Source: Streptomyces sp. NBC_01408 (lineage in GTDB: Bacteria > Actinomycetota > Actinomycetes > Streptomycetales > Streptomycetaceae). Taken from it: a DNA stretch of 64,000 bases. Positions 51,962 to 62,140 of the stretch are shown here, in pieces. Position 1 is the stretch's first letter; each line of letters starts with the position of its first letter. The stretch spans positions 496,001 through 560,000 of the forward strand of contig NZ_JAPEPJ010000003.1 of assembly GCF_026340255.1 (NCBI RefSeq). Direction: 5' to 3'. The notes beneath the pieces are model-generated. The model searched no databases, was not told where the DNA came from, and saw nothing but the letters and a program-made list of their open reading frames with translations. The position numbers were made by a program, and so were the translations under genes.

Positions 51962-52091
51962 GACCGGACCTCCGCCTATTTCCAACTGCCTTCGCCATGG
52001 AACACACATGCGCGTACTGAGACTCTATTGCAACACACGATATTTTCCGAGGGCGGCCGGAAATACGAAACATTTACCGCGGTGCACAACG

Positions 52092-52124
52092 CGAAGACCC
52101 CGGCTCGGGGAGCCGGGGTCTTCG
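52092..52124 (-). terminator. Terminator after M23 peptidase gene
   Basis: A perfect 14-bp stem (52092-52105 with 52111-52124) and a 5-base loop, 29 bp past the M23 stop on the minus strand. It separates the peptidase gene from gntR. Confidence 0.88.
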
Positions 52125-52152
52125 ACGAAGCGGTGAGCGCGAGCGCTACGGG

Positions 52153-52950
52153 TCAGAGGCTGACGCCGTGCGAGCGCAGGTAGGCGACCGGGTCGATGTC
52201 CGAGCCGTAGTCGGCGCCGGTGCGGGCCTCGAAGTGCAGGTGCGGGCCGCTCGAGTTGCCGGTGGAGCCCGACAGGCCGATCTGCTGGCCCGGGGTGACC
52301 TGCTGGCCGACGGAGACGCTCAGCGAGGCGAGGTGCCCGTACTGGGTGTAGGTGCCGTCGTTGTGCTTGATGACGACGTTGTTGCCGTACGCACCGCCCC
52401 AGCCCGCCTCGACGACCGTACCGAGGCCCACCGCGTGGACCGAGGTGCCGGACGCGGCGCGGAAGTCGATGCCGGTGTGGCTGCCGGAGGACCACATGCC
52501 GCCGCCCGCGTGGTACTGGGTGCTGATCCCGCCGCCGACGGGGGCGACGAAGGTGTTGAGGCGCTTGCGCTCCTCCTCGCGGGCCGCACGCTCGGCGGCC
52601 TCGCGCTCGGCCTTCGCCTTGGCCTCGGCGAGGCGCTTGGCCTCGGAGGCGCGCTGCTTCGCGTCGGCCTCGGCCTGGGCCTTGGCCGCGGCGTGCTCGG
52701 CGGCGCGCTGCTGGGACTCGGCCTGGTCCTGGATGTCACTCGCGAGGTCCTCGGCCACGACCATGGCCCCGAGGCCGTTGTCCTGGACGGAGTTGTCGCT
52801 GTTGTCCGCCGCGAAGGCGGGACCGGCGAGGGAGCCCACGACGCCCGTGGTGGCGAGGGCGGCGATACCGGCGTAGCCGGCGGTCTTGCGGCTCAGACGG
52901 CTGGAGCCACGGTGCTTACCGGAACCGGCGGGACGACTGCCAAACGCCAT
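52153..52950 (-). CDS. Secreted M23 family metallopeptidase
   Basis: A 265-residue cell-wall endopeptidase. The N-terminal signal sequence ends near AGPAFA-A (about residue 47), an Ala/Glu/Lys-rich coiled coil spans about 60-130, and the LytM/M23 domain about 135-262 has the zinc ligands in HTGIDF and HLHFE plus a catalytic His in QYGH. It should cleave peptidoglycan cross-bridges. A ydaO-type riboswitch in its leader indicates control by cyclic di-AMP, as known for other streptomycete wall hydrolases. Confidence 0.94.
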   Translation of the reverse strand: MAFGSRPAGSGKHRGSSRLSRKTAGYAGIAALATTGVVGSLAGPAFAADNSDNSVQDNGLGAMVVAEDLASDIQDQAESQQRAAEHAAAKAQAEADAKQRASEAKRLAEAKAKAEREAAERAAREEERKRLNTFVAPVGGGISTQYHAGGGMWSSGSHTGIDFRAASGTSVHAVGLGTVVEAGWGGAYGNNVVIKHNDGTYTQYGHLASLSVSVGQQVTPGQQIGLSGSTGNSSGPHLHFEARTGADYGSDIDPVAYLRSHGVSL

Positions 52951-52979
52951 GGAGGGGCTGATCCTTTCCTTCCTTCTCG

Positions 52980-53115
52980 CCTACCGGGTTAGCTGACGGG
53001 TTCGGAGCAGGAAGGTCTCCTACGGACCTCCTCTTGCGAGGCGGTCCGATTCACCCCAGGGACTGATGTGGGTCCCCGGCTCCCCAGGCTCGCGCCTGAC
53101 GGGGACTCGGCGATC
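52980..53115 (-). ncRNA. ydaO/yuaA cyclic di-AMP riboswitch
   Basis: The minus-strand leader contains conserved ydaO elements in order: gagccggggaccca, then ggggtgaatc (53048-53057 complement), then a tcagctaaccc...aggcg block (52986-53000 complement) just before the M23 ribosome site. Position and motifs match the class controlling wall-hydrolase genes in actinobacteria. In known members, ligand binding lowers downstream expression. Confidence 0.85.
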
Positions 53116-53261
53116 GCTGTCCGGTGCCGCGGATGCGGCGGGTACAACTGACGAACAGCAGGGCCGACGCTAGGCGGATCATCAGTCAATCGCCAAACAG
53201 ACACGCGTTTTTGTTGCGTACGCCACACCACATAAAAGCAACCTCTCCACTAAACGGACAA

Positions 53262-53296
53262 AAGGGGCCCTGGCGAACAATCCGCCAGAGCCCCTT
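53262..53296 (-). terminator. Terminator after M16 peptidase operon
   Basis: aaggggccctggcg (53262-53275) pairs with cgccagagcccctt (53283-53296) with one mismatch, 10 bp past the stop of the minus-strand M16 gene. Confidence 0.85.
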
Positions 53297-53305
53297 CCGT
53301 ATCCG

Positions 53306-54697
53306 TCAGTTGGAGACGACGCTCACTTCACCGATTCCGAGGGCCCGCACGGGCTCCTCGATCTGCGAGGCGTCGCCCACCAGGACCGTGACCAGCCGGT
53401 CCACCGGGAAGGCGTTCACGACCGCCGAAGTCGCCTCGACCGTGCCGGTTTCGGCGAGCCGCGCGTACAACTGCGCCTGGTAGTCGTCCGGCAGCTCCTG
53501 CTCCACCTGGTCGGCGAGGGTGCCGGCCACGGACGCCGCCGTCTCGAACTTCAGCGGGGCCACGCCCACCAAGTTCTGCACCGCCACGTCCCGTTCGGCG
53601 TCGGTCAGACCACCCTCCGCGAGGGTGCGCAGCACCTTCCAGAGGTCGTCCAGCGCCGGGCCCGTGTTGGGGGTGTCCACCGAGCCGCTGATGGCGAGCA
53701 TCGAGGCGCCCTTGCCGTCGGCGGTGGAGCGCAGGACCTGGCCGAAGGCGCGCACGCCGTACGTGTACCCCTTCTCCTCGCGCAGCACCTTGTCCAGGCG
53801 GGAGGTGAGGGTGCCGCCGAGGCAGTACGTGCCGAGCACCTGGGCCGCCCAGACCCGGTCGTGCCGGTCCGCCCCGATCCGGCCGATCAGCAGCTGCGTC
53901 TGGACCGCGCCGGGCCGGTCGACGATGACCACCCGGCCGGTGTCGTCGGCGGTCACCGGCGGCACCGGGAGCGGCTCGGCGGTGCCGCCCGTCCAGACGC
54001 CGAGGGTGTCCGCCAGGACGGCGTCCAGGTCGATGCCGGTCAGGTCGCCGACGACCACCGCGGTGGCCGTGGCGGGGCGCACGTGGGCCTCGTAGAAGGC
54101 GCGTACGGCCGCGGAGTCGATCCGGGCGACCGTCTCCTCGGTGCCCTGGCGCGGGCGGGAGACCCGCAGGGAGGCCGGGAAGAGCTCCTTGGAGAGCTGC
54201 TTGGCGGCGCGGCGCTGCGGGTTGGCCAGCTCGTGCGGGATCTCGTCGAGCCGGTTGCGCACCAGCCGGTCGACCTCGGCGTCGTCGAAGGCCGGTGCGC
54301 GCAGGGCCTCGGCGAGCAGGCCGAGCGCCTTGGCCAGCCGGGAGGCCGGGACCTCCAGGGAGACCCGTACGCCCGGGTGGTCGGCGTGCGAGTCGAGCGT
54401 GGCGCCGCAGCGCTCCAGCTCGGCGGCGAACTCCTCGGCGGAGTGCTTGTCGGTGCCCTCGGACAGCGCCCGGGCCATGATGGTGGCCACGCCGTCCAGG
54501 CCCTCGGGCTCCGCGTCCAGCGGGGCGGCGAGGTTGACCTCGACCGCGATCACCTGCTGGCCGGGGCGGTGGCAGCGCAGCAGGGTGAGGCCGTTGGACA
54601 GCTCCCCGCGCTCGGGCGCCGGGAAGGCCCACGGCTGCGGCTCCCCGGCCTGCGGCCGCGGGTGGAAGGTCATCGTGACGGCTGCGGTGTCGCTCAC
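53306..54697 (-). CDS. M16 peptidase family, non-catalytic-type subunit
   Basis: A 463-residue M16-fold protein lacking the HxxEH zinc motif: the corresponding region reads ARALSEGTDKHSAEEF. It retains the R/Y pair region typical of substrate-holding partners (LREEKGYTYGVRAFG). GTG 54697 overlaps the upstream stop (GTGA). In M16B pairs one subunit carries zinc and the other completes the chamber, so this most likely forms a heterodimer with the next gene's product. Confidence 0.9.
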   Translation of the reverse strand: MSDTAAVTMTFHPRPQAGEPQPWAFPAPERGELSNGLTLLRCHRPGQQVIAVEVNLAAPLDAEPEGLDGVATIMARALSEGTDKHSAEEFAAELERCGATLDSHADHPGVRVSLEVPASRLAKALGLLAEALRAPAFDDAEVDRLVRNRLDEIPHELANPQRRAAKQLSKELFPASLRVSRPRQGTEETVARIDSAAVRAFYEAHVRPATATAVVVGDLTGIDLDAVLADTLGVWTGGTAEPLPVPPVTADDTGRVVIVDRPGAVQTQLLIGRIGADRHDRVWAAQVLGTYCLGGTLTSRLDKVLREEKGYTYGVRAFGQVLRSTADGKGASMLAISGSVDTPNTGPALDDLWKVLRTLAEGGLTDAERDVAVQNLVGVAPLKFETAASVAGTLADQVEQELPDDYQAQLYARLAETGTVEATSAVVNAFPVDRLVTVLVGDASQIEEPVRALGIGEVSVVSN

Positions 54698-56061
54698 TGC
54701 TCCGCCCCCTTGTTCTCGTCGGACTCGTCGTTCTCGTCGCTCTCGTCGCTCTCGTCTGCCGCGATCGGCTCGTAGACCAGCACCGCGCGGTTGTCCGGGC
54801 GCAGCCGGGCCGCGGCCACGGCCTGCACCTCCTCGGCGGTGACGTCGAGGACGCGCTGGACGGCGGACAGCGCCAGCTGCGGGTCGCCGAACAGCACCGC
54901 GAAGCGGCACAGTTCGTCGGCGCGGCCGGCCACCGTGCTGAGCCGGTCCAGCCATTCCCGCTCCAGCTGCGCCTGGGCGCGCTCCATCTCCTCGGCCGTC
55001 GGGCCCTCGGCGGCGAAGCGCGCGAGTTCCTCGTCCACGGCCGCCTCGATGGTGGGGATCTCGACGCCGCTGGAGGTCTTGACGTCGAGCCAGCCCAGCG
55101 AGGGCGCCCCGGCCAGCCGCAGCATGCCGAAGCCGGCCGCGACGGCCGTCTGGTCGCGGCGTACCAGGCGGTTGTGGAGCAGCGAGGACTCGCCGCCGCC
55201 CAGGATGGTCAGCGCCACGTCGGCGGCGTCGCACTCGCGGGTGCCGTCGTGCGGGAGCCGGTAGGCGGCCATCAGGGCGCGCGCCGGCACCTCCTCGACG
55301 ATCTCCTCGCGCAGCTGCTCCCCGATGGTCTCGGGCAGGCTGCCGTCGCGCGGCGGCTGCTTCCCGTCGTGCGCGGGGATGGTGCCGAAGTACTTCTCGA
55401 CCCAGGCGAGCGTCTGCTCGGGGTCGATGTCGCCGACGACCGACAGCACCGCGTTGTTGGGCGCGTAGTACGTGCGGAAGAAGGTCCGCGCGTCCTCCAG
55501 GGAGGCGGCGTCCAGGTCGGCCATGGAGCCGATCGGGGTGTGGTGGTACGGGTGGCCCTCGGGGTACGCCAGGGCGGTCAGCTTCTCGAAGGCCGTGCCG
55601 TACGGGACGTTGTCGTACCGCTGGCGGCGCTCATTCTTGACGACGTCGCGCTGGTTCTCCATGGACTCGTCGTCCAGGGCGGCGAGCAGCGAGCCCATCC
55701 GGTCCGCCTCCAGCCAGAGCGCGAGCTCGAGCTGGTGGGTCGGCATCGTCTCGAAGTAGTTGGTGCGCTCGAAGCTGGTGGTTCCGTTGAGGGAGCCGCC
55801 GGCGCCCTGGACCAGCTCGAAGTGCCCGTTGCCGGGTACGCTCGCCGAGCCCTGGAACATCAGGTGCTCGAAGAGGTGAGCCAGGCCGGTACGTCCCTTG
55901 ACTTCGTGGCGTGAGCCGACGTCGTACCAGAGGCAGACCGCGGCGACCGGGGTCAGGTGGTCCTCGGAAAGCACCACGCGCAGGCCGTTGGCCAGCCGGT
56001 GCTCGGTCGCTGTCAGGCCGCCGGAGCCGGCCTGAGCTGTGGCCGTGTGACCCATGGGCAT
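54694..56061 (-). CDS. M16 zinc peptidase, catalytic subunit
   Basis: A 455-residue peptidase with the inverted zinc motif HLFEH (near residue 62-66) and the downstream Glu in the helix around NYFETMPTHQLELALWLEADRM. The C-terminus ends in a short acidic repeat (DESDEND). No signal peptide is visible, so the processing of peptides is likely intracellular. First gene of the two-gene operon. Confidence 0.93.
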   Translation of the reverse strand: MPMGHTATAQAGSGGLTATEHRLANGLRVVLSEDHLTPVAAVCLWYDVGSRHEVKGRTGLAHLFEHLMFQGSASVPGNGHFELVQGAGGSLNGTTSFERTNYFETMPTHQLELALWLEADRMGSLLAALDDESMENQRDVVKNERRQRYDNVPYGTAFEKLTALAYPEGHPYHHTPIGSMADLDAASLEDARTFFRTYYAPNNAVLSVVGDIDPEQTLAWVEKYFGTIPAHDGKQPPRDGSLPETIGEQLREEIVEEVPARALMAAYRLPHDGTRECDAADVALTILGGGESSLLHNRLVRRDQTAVAAGFGMLRLAGAPSLGWLDVKTSSGVEIPTIEAAVDEELARFAAEGPTAEEMERAQAQLEREWLDRLSTVAGRADELCRFAVLFGDPQLALSAVQRVLDVTAEEVQAVAAARLRPDNRAVLVYEPIAADESDESDENDESDENKGAEQ

Positions 56062-56249
56062 GTGGTCCCTTCGATCGCGATGCAGAGATTTCTGTCAGAC
56101 CTGCCACTGTATGCAAGCGCGTCGGCGGCCGGATAAGTTCCCGGGTCACACCTGGGTCGGAGTCCGCGTTGTCGGCGCCTCGGGCCACAATGGTCCGCGT
56201 CGACCCCGGCCGGGAACTCGTAAGCCCCGGCCGGACCCAGCCGAACCAC

Positions 56250-56280
56250 CAGACCCGCCAGAACCGTCAGACCCGCCAGA
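56250..56280 (+). repeat. 13-bp direct repeat in the parC leader
   Basis: cagacccgccaga occurs at 56250-56262 and 56268-56280, an 18-bp period, with partial copies (cagaccc, ccagaca) on to 56300. It is 60-90 bp before the parC start. No protein is encoded here; role unknown. Confidence 0.6.
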
Positions 56281-56340
56281 CCCAGCAAGACCAGACAGAC
56301 CCCCAGCACACCCCTTTCTTGGTTAAGGAGCCGCGCAGCG

Positions 56341-58797
56341 ATGGCCCGCCGCAGCACGAAGACCCCGCCGCCGGAGGATTTCGAGGAGAAGATCCTCGAC
56401 ATCGACGTCGTCGACGAAATGCAGGGCTCCTTCCTCGAGTACGCGTACTCGGTGATCTACTCCCGCGCCCTCCCCGACGCCCGGGACGGCATGAAGCCGG
56501 TGCACCGGCGCATCGTCTACCAGATGAACGAGATGGGCCTGCGCCCCGACCGCGGCTACGTGAAGTGCGCCCGCGTCGTGGGCGAGGTCATGGGCAAGCT
56601 CCACCCGCACGGCGACGCGTCCATCTACGACGCACTCGTACGCATGGCCCAGCCCTTCTCGATGCGGCTGCCGCTCGTCGACGGCCACGGCAACTTCGGT
56701 TCGCTCGGCAACGACGACCCGCCCGCCGCGATGCGTTACACCGAGTGCAAGATGGCCGACGCCACGTCACTGATGACGGAGTCGATCGACGAGGACACCG
56801 TCGACTTCACCGCCAACTACGACGGCCAGGAGCGGGAGCCGGTCGCGCTTCCCGCCGCGTACCCGAACCTGCTCGTCAACGGCGCCTCCGGGATCGCGGT
56901 CGGCATGGCCACCAACATGCCCCCGCACAACCTGGGCGAGGTCATCGCGGCCGCCCGCCACCTGATCCGCCACCCGCACGCGGACCTCGAGGCGCTGATG
57001 CGCTTCGTACCGGGGCCCGACCTGCCCACCGGCGGCCGCATCGTGGGCCTCTCCGGGATCAAGGACGCGTACGAGAACGGCCGCGGCACCTTCAAGATCC
57101 GCGCGACGGTGGCCGTGGAGAACGTGACGGCGCGCCGCAAGGGCCTGGTCGTCACCGAACTGCCCTTCACGGTCGGCCCCGAGAAGGTCATCGCGAAGAT
57201 CAAGGACCTGGTCGGCTCGAAGAAGCTCCAGGGCATCGCCGACGTCAAGGACCTCACCGACCGCTCGCACGGGCTGCGCCTGGTCATCGAGATCAAGAAC
57301 GGCTTCCACCCCGAGGCCGTCCTGGAGCAGCTCTACAAGCTGACGCCGATGGAGGAGTCCTTCGGCATCAACAACGTGGCGCTGGTGGACGGGCAGCCGC
57401 TGACCCTGGGCCTCAAGGAGCTCCTCGAGGTCTACCTGGACCACCGCTTCGAGGTCGTCCGCCGGCGCAGCGAGTTCCGCCGTACCAAGCGCCGCGACCG
57501 GCTGCACCTGGTCGAGGGCCTGCTGGTGGCGCTCATCGACATCGACGAGGTCATCCGGCTCATCCGGGACAGCGAGAACTCCGCGCAGGCCAAGGCCCGG
57601 CTGATCGAGCGGTTCTCGCTGAGCGAGATCCAGACCCAGTACATCCTGGACACCCCGCTGCGCCGGCTCACCAAGTTCGACCGGCTGGAGCTGGAGTCGG
57701 AGCGCGACCGGCTGACCGGGGAGATCGACGAGCTGACCGGGATCCTGGAGTCCGACAGCGAGCTGCGCAAGCTGGTCTCCACGGAACTGGCGGCGGTGGC
57801 GAAGAAGTTCGGCACCGAGCGCCGTACGGTGCTGCTGGAGTCGGCGGGCACGGCGGTCGGGGCGGTTCCGCTGGAGGTCGCGGACGACCCGTGCCGGGTT
57901 CTGCTGTCCTCGACGGGCCTGCTGGCGCGTACCGTGACCGGCGGTCCGCTGCCCGAGGCGGAGGGCGGTGCCCGCGCCAAGCACGACCTGATCGTCTCGC
58001 AGGTCGCCGCGACCGCCCGGGCCGAGGTCGGCGCGGTCACCTCGTACGGGCGGCTGCTGCGGCTCTCGGTGATCGACCTGCCGCAGCTGCCGGACACGCA
58101 TGCCGCGCCGAACCTGGCGGGCGGCGCCCCGGTCTCGGAGTTCCTCTCCGGGCTGGAGGCGGACGAGAAGGTCATCTGCCTGACCTCGCTGGACGAGTCC
58201 TCGCAGGGGCTGGCGCTGGGCACCGAGCAGGGCGTGGTCAAGCGCGTCGTGCCGGACTACCCGGCCAACAAGGACGAGCTGGAGGTCATCACCCTCAAGG
58301 AGGGCGACCGGATCGTCGGCGCCGTGGAACTGCGCACGGGCGAGGAGGACCTGGTCTTCATCACCGACGACGCCCAGCTGCTGCGTTACCCGGCGGGCCA
58401 GGTACGCCCGCAGGGCCGCCCGGCGGGCGGTATGGCGGGCATCAAGCTCGCCGACAACGCCAAGGTGATCCACTTCTCGGCCGTGGACCCGGCACGGGAC
58501 GCCGTGGTGTTCACGGTGGCGGGCGCGCAGGGGACGCTGGACGACTCGATGCTGTCCGGGAAGCTGACCCCCTTCGACCAGTACCCGCGCAAGGGCCGGG
58601 CCACCGGCGGGGTGCGCTGCCAGCGCTTCCTCAAGGGCGAGGACCTGCTGGTCCTGGCCTGGACCGGGAACAGCCCGGTCCGCGCGGCGGCCGCGAACGG
58701 CACTCCGGCCGAGCTGCCGGCCATGGACCCGCGCCGGGACGGCTCGGGGACGGCGCTGCCCGCGTCGGTCTCGGCGCTGGCCGGGGCCGCGCTGTAG
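56341..58797 (+). CDS. parC: DNA topoisomerase IV subunit A
   Basis: An 818-residue type IIA topoisomerase A subunit. The winged helix region [18 protein letters not shown] ([12 protein letters not shown]) leads to the catalytic Tyr in AAMRYTE (about residue 132), then the tower and coiled coil (about 330-480) and six-bladed C-terminal propeller. The catalytic loop reads [17 protein letters not shown]. With ParE it decatenates replicated chromosomes. The canonical gyrase GyrA box (QRRGGKG) is not seen, supporting ParC. aaggag lies about 11 bp before the ATG. Confidence 0.93.
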   Translation: MARRSTKTPPPEDFEEKILDIDVVDEMQGSFLEYAYSVIYSRALPDARDGMKPVHRRIVYQMNEMGLRPDRGYVKCARVVGEVMGKLHPHGDASIYDALVRMAQPFSMRLPLVDGHGNFGSLGNDDPPAAMRYTECKMADATSLMTESIDEDTVDFTANYDGQEREPVALPAAYPNLLVNGASGIAVGMATNMPPHNLGEVIAAARHLIRHPHADLEALMRFVPGPDLPTGGRIVGLSGIKDAYENGRGTFKIRATVAVENVTARRKGLVVTELPFTVGPEKVIAKIKDLVGSKKLQGIADVKDLTDRSHGLRLVIEIKNGFHPEAVLEQLYKLTPMEESFGINNVALVDGQPLTLGLKELLEVYLDHRFEVVRRRSEFRRTKRRDRLHLVEGLLVALIDIDEVIRLIRDSENSAQAKARLIERFSLSEIQTQYILDTPLRRLTKFDRLELESERDRLTGEIDELTGILESDSELRKLVSTELAAVAKKFGTERRTVLLESAGTAVGAVPLEVADDPCRVLLSSTGLLARTVTGGPLPEAEGGARAKHDLIVSQVAATARAEVGAVTSYGRLLRLSVIDLPQLPDTHAAPNLAGGAPVSEFLSGLEADEKVICLTSLDESSQGLALGTEQGVVKRVVPDYPANKDELEVITLKEGDRIVGAVELRTGEEDLVFITDDAQLLRYPAGQVRPQGRPAGGMAGIKLADNAKVIHFSAVDPARDAVVFTVAGAQGTLDDSMLSGKLTPFDQYPRKGRATGGVRCQRFLKGEDLLVLAWTGNSPVRAAAANGTPAELPAMDPRRDGSGTALPASVSALAGAAL

Positions 58798-58816
58798 GAA
58801 GTAGGAAGTACGAGGT

Positions 58817-58855
58817 CATTCGGGTGGTACGTCCGGGGGACGTACCACCCGAATG
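58817..58855. terminator. Perfect 18-bp hairpin after parC
   Basis: Arm 58817-58834 is exactly complementary to 58838-58855 with a 3-base loop, followed by a T-rich stretch gttttccctctt. It lies 19 bp after the parC stop and 57 bp before the next start, so it is a terminator for parC. Confidence 0.88.
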
Positions 58856-58911
58856 GCGACTAGTGTTTTCCCTCTTGGCACTGTCGGGTGGGGCGGGGAG
58901 ACACAGAGCTG

Positions 58912-61005
58912 ATGAGTCGTCGGTCGGGCGGATTGATCGGGGACTGGGCCGAGGCCCAGCGCCGGACGCAGCAGACGCAGCTGATCCAGCAGCGCGAGGC
59001 GGAACGCCGGCAGCGGGCCTACGAACGCGAGGTGGCCCGGGGCCAGCGCGAGCAGCAGGCCGCCTACCGCCAGCACCGCGATGCCGAGGCGCGGCGGCGC
59101 ACCGAGCACATCGAGGCGGAAGTCGCCGCCCTGCAAGGCCTGCTGGCCGCGGGCTGCCGGGCACCGGCGTTCCGCACGGGCGCGCTGGTCAGGTCCGAGC
59201 GGCTGGAACCCTTCGCCCCGGGGAACCTGGCGCATCCGCTGCCGATGCCCCGTATCGAGCAGTTCCAGCAGCAGAACGCCGGCTGGGCCTTCGGTTCGAA
59301 CCGCCGGGCGCAGGCGGAACGCGAGGCGCACGCCCGGTACACCCAGGCCTGGCAGGCGGCGCACGCCGCGGAGGCGCAGCGGCAGCAGCAGCTGGCGGCG
59401 TACCGGCAGCAGTACGACCGGTGGGCGGCGCAGCAGCTCGCCGGGATCCGGGCGCACAACAGCGGGCTCACCGAGCTGGCCGGGGCGCTGCGCGCGGGCG
59501 ACGCCGAGGCCGTGGTGGAGTACTTCTCGGCCGCTCTGTACGCCTCCACCGCCTGGCCCGAATCGCTGCCGAGGCAGCTGGCGGCCGCGTACGACCCGGG
59601 GGCGCGTGAGCTCGTGCTGGACTGGCAGCTGCCGGGGTACCAGGTGGTTCCGGAGACCAAGTCGGTGCGGTACGTGCCGAGCACGGACCAGGACAAGGAG
59701 ACGGCCCGCCCGGTCACGCAGCGGCGGGCCCTGTACCGGGACCTGCTGGCGCAGTGCGTCCTGCTGGTGGTGCGTGATCTGTACGCGGCGGACGAGTTCG
59801 GCGTACTCGACTCGGTCGTGGTCAACGGCTTCGTGGACGACCACGACCCGGTGACGGGGCAGGAGGCGCGGATCGTCCTCGCCGCGGTGTCGGCGGCGCG
59901 GTCCGCCTTCGCGGGGCTGCGACTGGAGCAGGTCAGCGCGGTGGACTGCCTGGTGGAGGGCTTGCGCGGGCAGCTGGCGGCGCGCCCCGACCAGTTGGCC
60001 GCCGTACGGCCCGGCCGCCGGCCAGGCGAGGTGGGCGGTGTCGTCAGCCACGGCGGGCACGCGGACGGCGGCGAGGACGAGCCCGACCTCTTCGAGATGG
60101 ACCCGATCGCCTTCGAGAACCTGGTGGCGGAGCTCTTCCGGGCGATGGGCATGGAGGCGGTGACCACCCAGCGGTCCGGCGACGGCGGGGTGGACGTGGA
60201 GGCACTGGACCCGGCCCCGATCCGGGGCGGGCGGATCGTGGTGCAGGTCAAGCGGTACCGCAACACCGTGCCGCCCACGGCGGTACGGGATCTGTACGGC
60301 ACGGTCCAGGACAAGGGGGCGAACAAGGGGGTGCTGGTCACCACCGCGTCCTTCGGGCCCGGGTCCTACACCTTTGCCAACGGCAAGCCGCTGGAGTTGG
60401 TTCCCGGCGTCGAGCTCGTGCGGCTGCTGCACCAGTACGGGCTGCGGGGCCGCCTCGGCGGCGGCGCCGCGGGTGTCCCGGCGCAGCGGGTGTCCGAGCC
60501 CGAACCCGCCCCTTCGCCCGCCGACCACAACGTGCTCGGCATGTCCTGGTCGGGCTCGGTCGCGCTGGACGTGTGCGCGCTGGTCTGCACGGGCGGCCGG
60601 GTGCTGAGCGAGGACCACTTCGTCTTCTTCAACAACCCGAGGACCCCGGACGGTTCGGTGCGGGCCCGCGCGCACACGGCACCCGACAAGGCCGCCCTCG
60701 AGGTCACCTTCGAGGCGCTGCCCCGTGAGGCCGACCGGCTGGTCCTGGTGGCCGCGATCGACCCGGAGGCCGATCCGCACGCCGACCTGGCCGGTTTCAC
60801 GGAGGCCCGGATCCGGCTCCTCGACGCGGCGGGCGCGGAAGTCGGGCAGCTGGAGGTGTCCGACGGCCGGGCCGGCGAGACCGCGCTCGTCCTCGGGTCC
60901 TTCCGGCGCCGGGCGAACGGCGACTGGGACTTCGTGATCGGCGGCAAGGGCTACCGGGGCGGCCTGGAGGACCTGCTGCGCGAGCACGGCGTCGAGGTGG
61001 CCTAG
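58912..61005 (+). CDS. Mrr-like restriction endonuclease domain fused to TerD domain
   Basis: A 697-residue protein. About 1-180 is a Gln/Arg/Ala-rich coiled coil; about 180-370 a conserved helical region; about 390-510 a restriction-endonuclease fold with FENLVAELFRAMGMEAVTTQRSGDGGVDVEA and VVQVKRY (the D..QxK catalytic pattern), and about 540-697 a TerD stress-protein domain (SWSGSVALDVCALVC, FFNNPRTPDGSV, GDWDFVIGGKGYRGG). TerD domains bind calcium and appear in phage and stress response. ATG 58912 chosen over 58888 because gggcggggag precedes and it follows the parC terminator. Likely a nucleic-acid damage or defence protein. Confidence 0.85.
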   Translation: MSRRSGGLIGDWAEAQRRTQQTQLIQQREAERRQRAYEREVARGQREQQAAYRQHRDAEARRRTEHIEAEVAALQGLLAAGCRAPAFRTGALVRSERLEPFAPGNLAHPLPMPRIEQFQQQNAGWAFGSNRRAQAEREAHARYTQAWQAAHAAEAQRQQQLAAYRQQYDRWAAQQLAGIRAHNSGLTELAGALRAGDAEAVVEYFSAALYASTAWPESLPRQLAAAYDPGARELVLDWQLPGYQVVPETKSVRYVPSTDQDKETARPVTQRRALYRDLLAQCVLLVVRDLYAADEFGVLDSVVVNGFVDDHDPVTGQEARIVLAAVSAARSAFAGLRLEQVSAVDCLVEGLRGQLAARPDQLAAVRPGRRPGEVGGVVSHGGHADGGEDEPDLFEMDPIAFENLVAELFRAMGMEAVTTQRSGDGGVDVEALDPAPIRGGRIVVQVKRYRNTVPPTAVRDLYGTVQDKGANKGVLVTTASFGPGSYTFANGKPLELVPGVELVRLLHQYGLRGRLGGGAAGVPAQRVSEPEPAPSPADHNVLGMSWSGSVALDVCALVCTGGRVLSEDHFVFFNNPRTPDGSVRARAHTAPDKAALEVTFEALPREADRLVLVAAIDPEADPHADLAGFTEARIRLLDAAGAEVGQLEVSDGRAGETALVLGSFRRRANGDWDFVIGGKGYRGGLEDLLREHGVEVA

Positions 61006-61033
61006 CCAGTGCTCGGGTGACGGCGAGACACCC

Positions 61034-62116
61034 CTACGGCTCGGCCGTTTCGGCCTGCGGCTCCACCGGACGCGCGGGCTGGGCCACGTACCGCAGGACC
61101 CCCCACATGCTCTCCGGACGGAGCTCTTGCGGTGCCTCCTCGCGGCAGGCCTCCAGCTCGCGCAGCAGGCCCGGGCCGTCGGTGCCGGAGCCGATCAGGA
61201 CCAGCTGCGTCAGCCGGGGCTCGCCCCGCCCCCAGGGCTGCGGGGCGAACCGGAGGAACCGGCCGACGGCGTGGACCTCGTACCTCTCCTCGTGGCCGGG
61301 GACACCGAAGTAGACGAACCCCTTGATCCGGTAGAGCCCGGCCGGGCGGCGGTCGAGGAAGTCGATGAACCGGCGCGGCGAGAGCGCCTGCCCGGAGGCG
61401 AACTCGACGCTCTCGTACGCCGCGTGGGCATGGGAGCAGCGCTCGTGGTCGTGGTCATCTGCCTCCGCGAGCAGGTCCTCGAAGGAGAGCTGTCCGCGGG
61501 TCTCGGTCCACGGCCGCCGGTCGAAGAGCAGCTCGGGGTCGATCCGCCCGTGGTCGGCGCCCACGACCGGGGTGCCCGGGGCGCACAGGGTGGCCAGGAG
61601 GCCCTCGATCCGGGCCCGCTCCGCGGCGTCCACCCGGTCGGTCTTGTTCAGGACGACCAGGTCCGCGACGGCGAGGTGCCGGTCGGTCTCCGGATGCCGG
61701 GACCGGGTCGCGTCGAACTCCGCCGCGTCCACGACCTCCACCATCCCGCCGTAGCGGATGCCGGGATTCTCGCTGGCCATGAGCATCCGGATCATTTCCT
61801 GGGGCTCGGCCAGCCCGCTCGCCTCGACGACGATCACGTCGATGCGGTGCACGGGGGCGGCGAGCTTCTCCAGGTAGGCGTCGAGCTCGCTGCCGTCGAC
61901 GGCGCAGCACAGGCAGCCGCCACCGAGGGAGACCATCGAGTCGCCGACCTGGCCCGCCACGGACATGGCGTCGATCTCGATCGACCCGAAGTCGTTGACG
62001 ACGACCCCGATCCGGGTTCCTCCCCGGTTGCCGAGGAGGTGGTTGAGCACGGTGGTCTTGCCGGATCCGAGGAATCCGGCGAGGACCACGACGGGGATGG
62101 GCTGCCTGCTGTTCAC
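61034..62116 (-). CDS. CobW/COG0523 metal-chaperone GTPase
   Basis: A 360-residue G3E-family GTPase: Walker A GFLGSGKTT (14-22), the metal-binding CxCC motif GGGCLCCAV, Walker B VIVEASGLAEP, NKTD, and a His-rich stretch HDHERCSHAH before the C-terminal CobW_C domain. Such proteins deliver zinc or cobalt to target enzymes. GTG start at 62116. It is convergent with the Mrr-TerD gene and lies 24 bp after the citrate synthase stop on the same strand. No Zur site was identified. Confidence 0.9.
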   Translation of the reverse strand: MNSRQPIPVVVLAGFLGSGKTTVLNHLLGNRGGTRIGVVVNDFGSIEIDAMSVAGQVGDSMVSLGGGCLCCAVDGSELDAYLEKLAAPVHRIDVIVVEASGLAEPQEMIRMLMASENPGIRYGGMVEVVDAAEFDATRSRHPETDRHLAVADLVVLNKTDRVDAAERARIEGLLATLCAPGTPVVGADHGRIDPELLFDRRPWTETRGQLSFEDLLAEADDHDHERCSHAHAAYESVEFASGQALSPRRFIDFLDRRPAGLYRIKGFVYFGVPGHEERYEVHAVGRFLRFAPQPWGRGEPRLTQLVLIGSGTDGPGLLRELEACREEAPQELRPESMWGVLRYVAQPARPVEPQAETAEP

Positions 62117-62140
62117 CCGGTCGATCGTAGCCAGCCGCCG

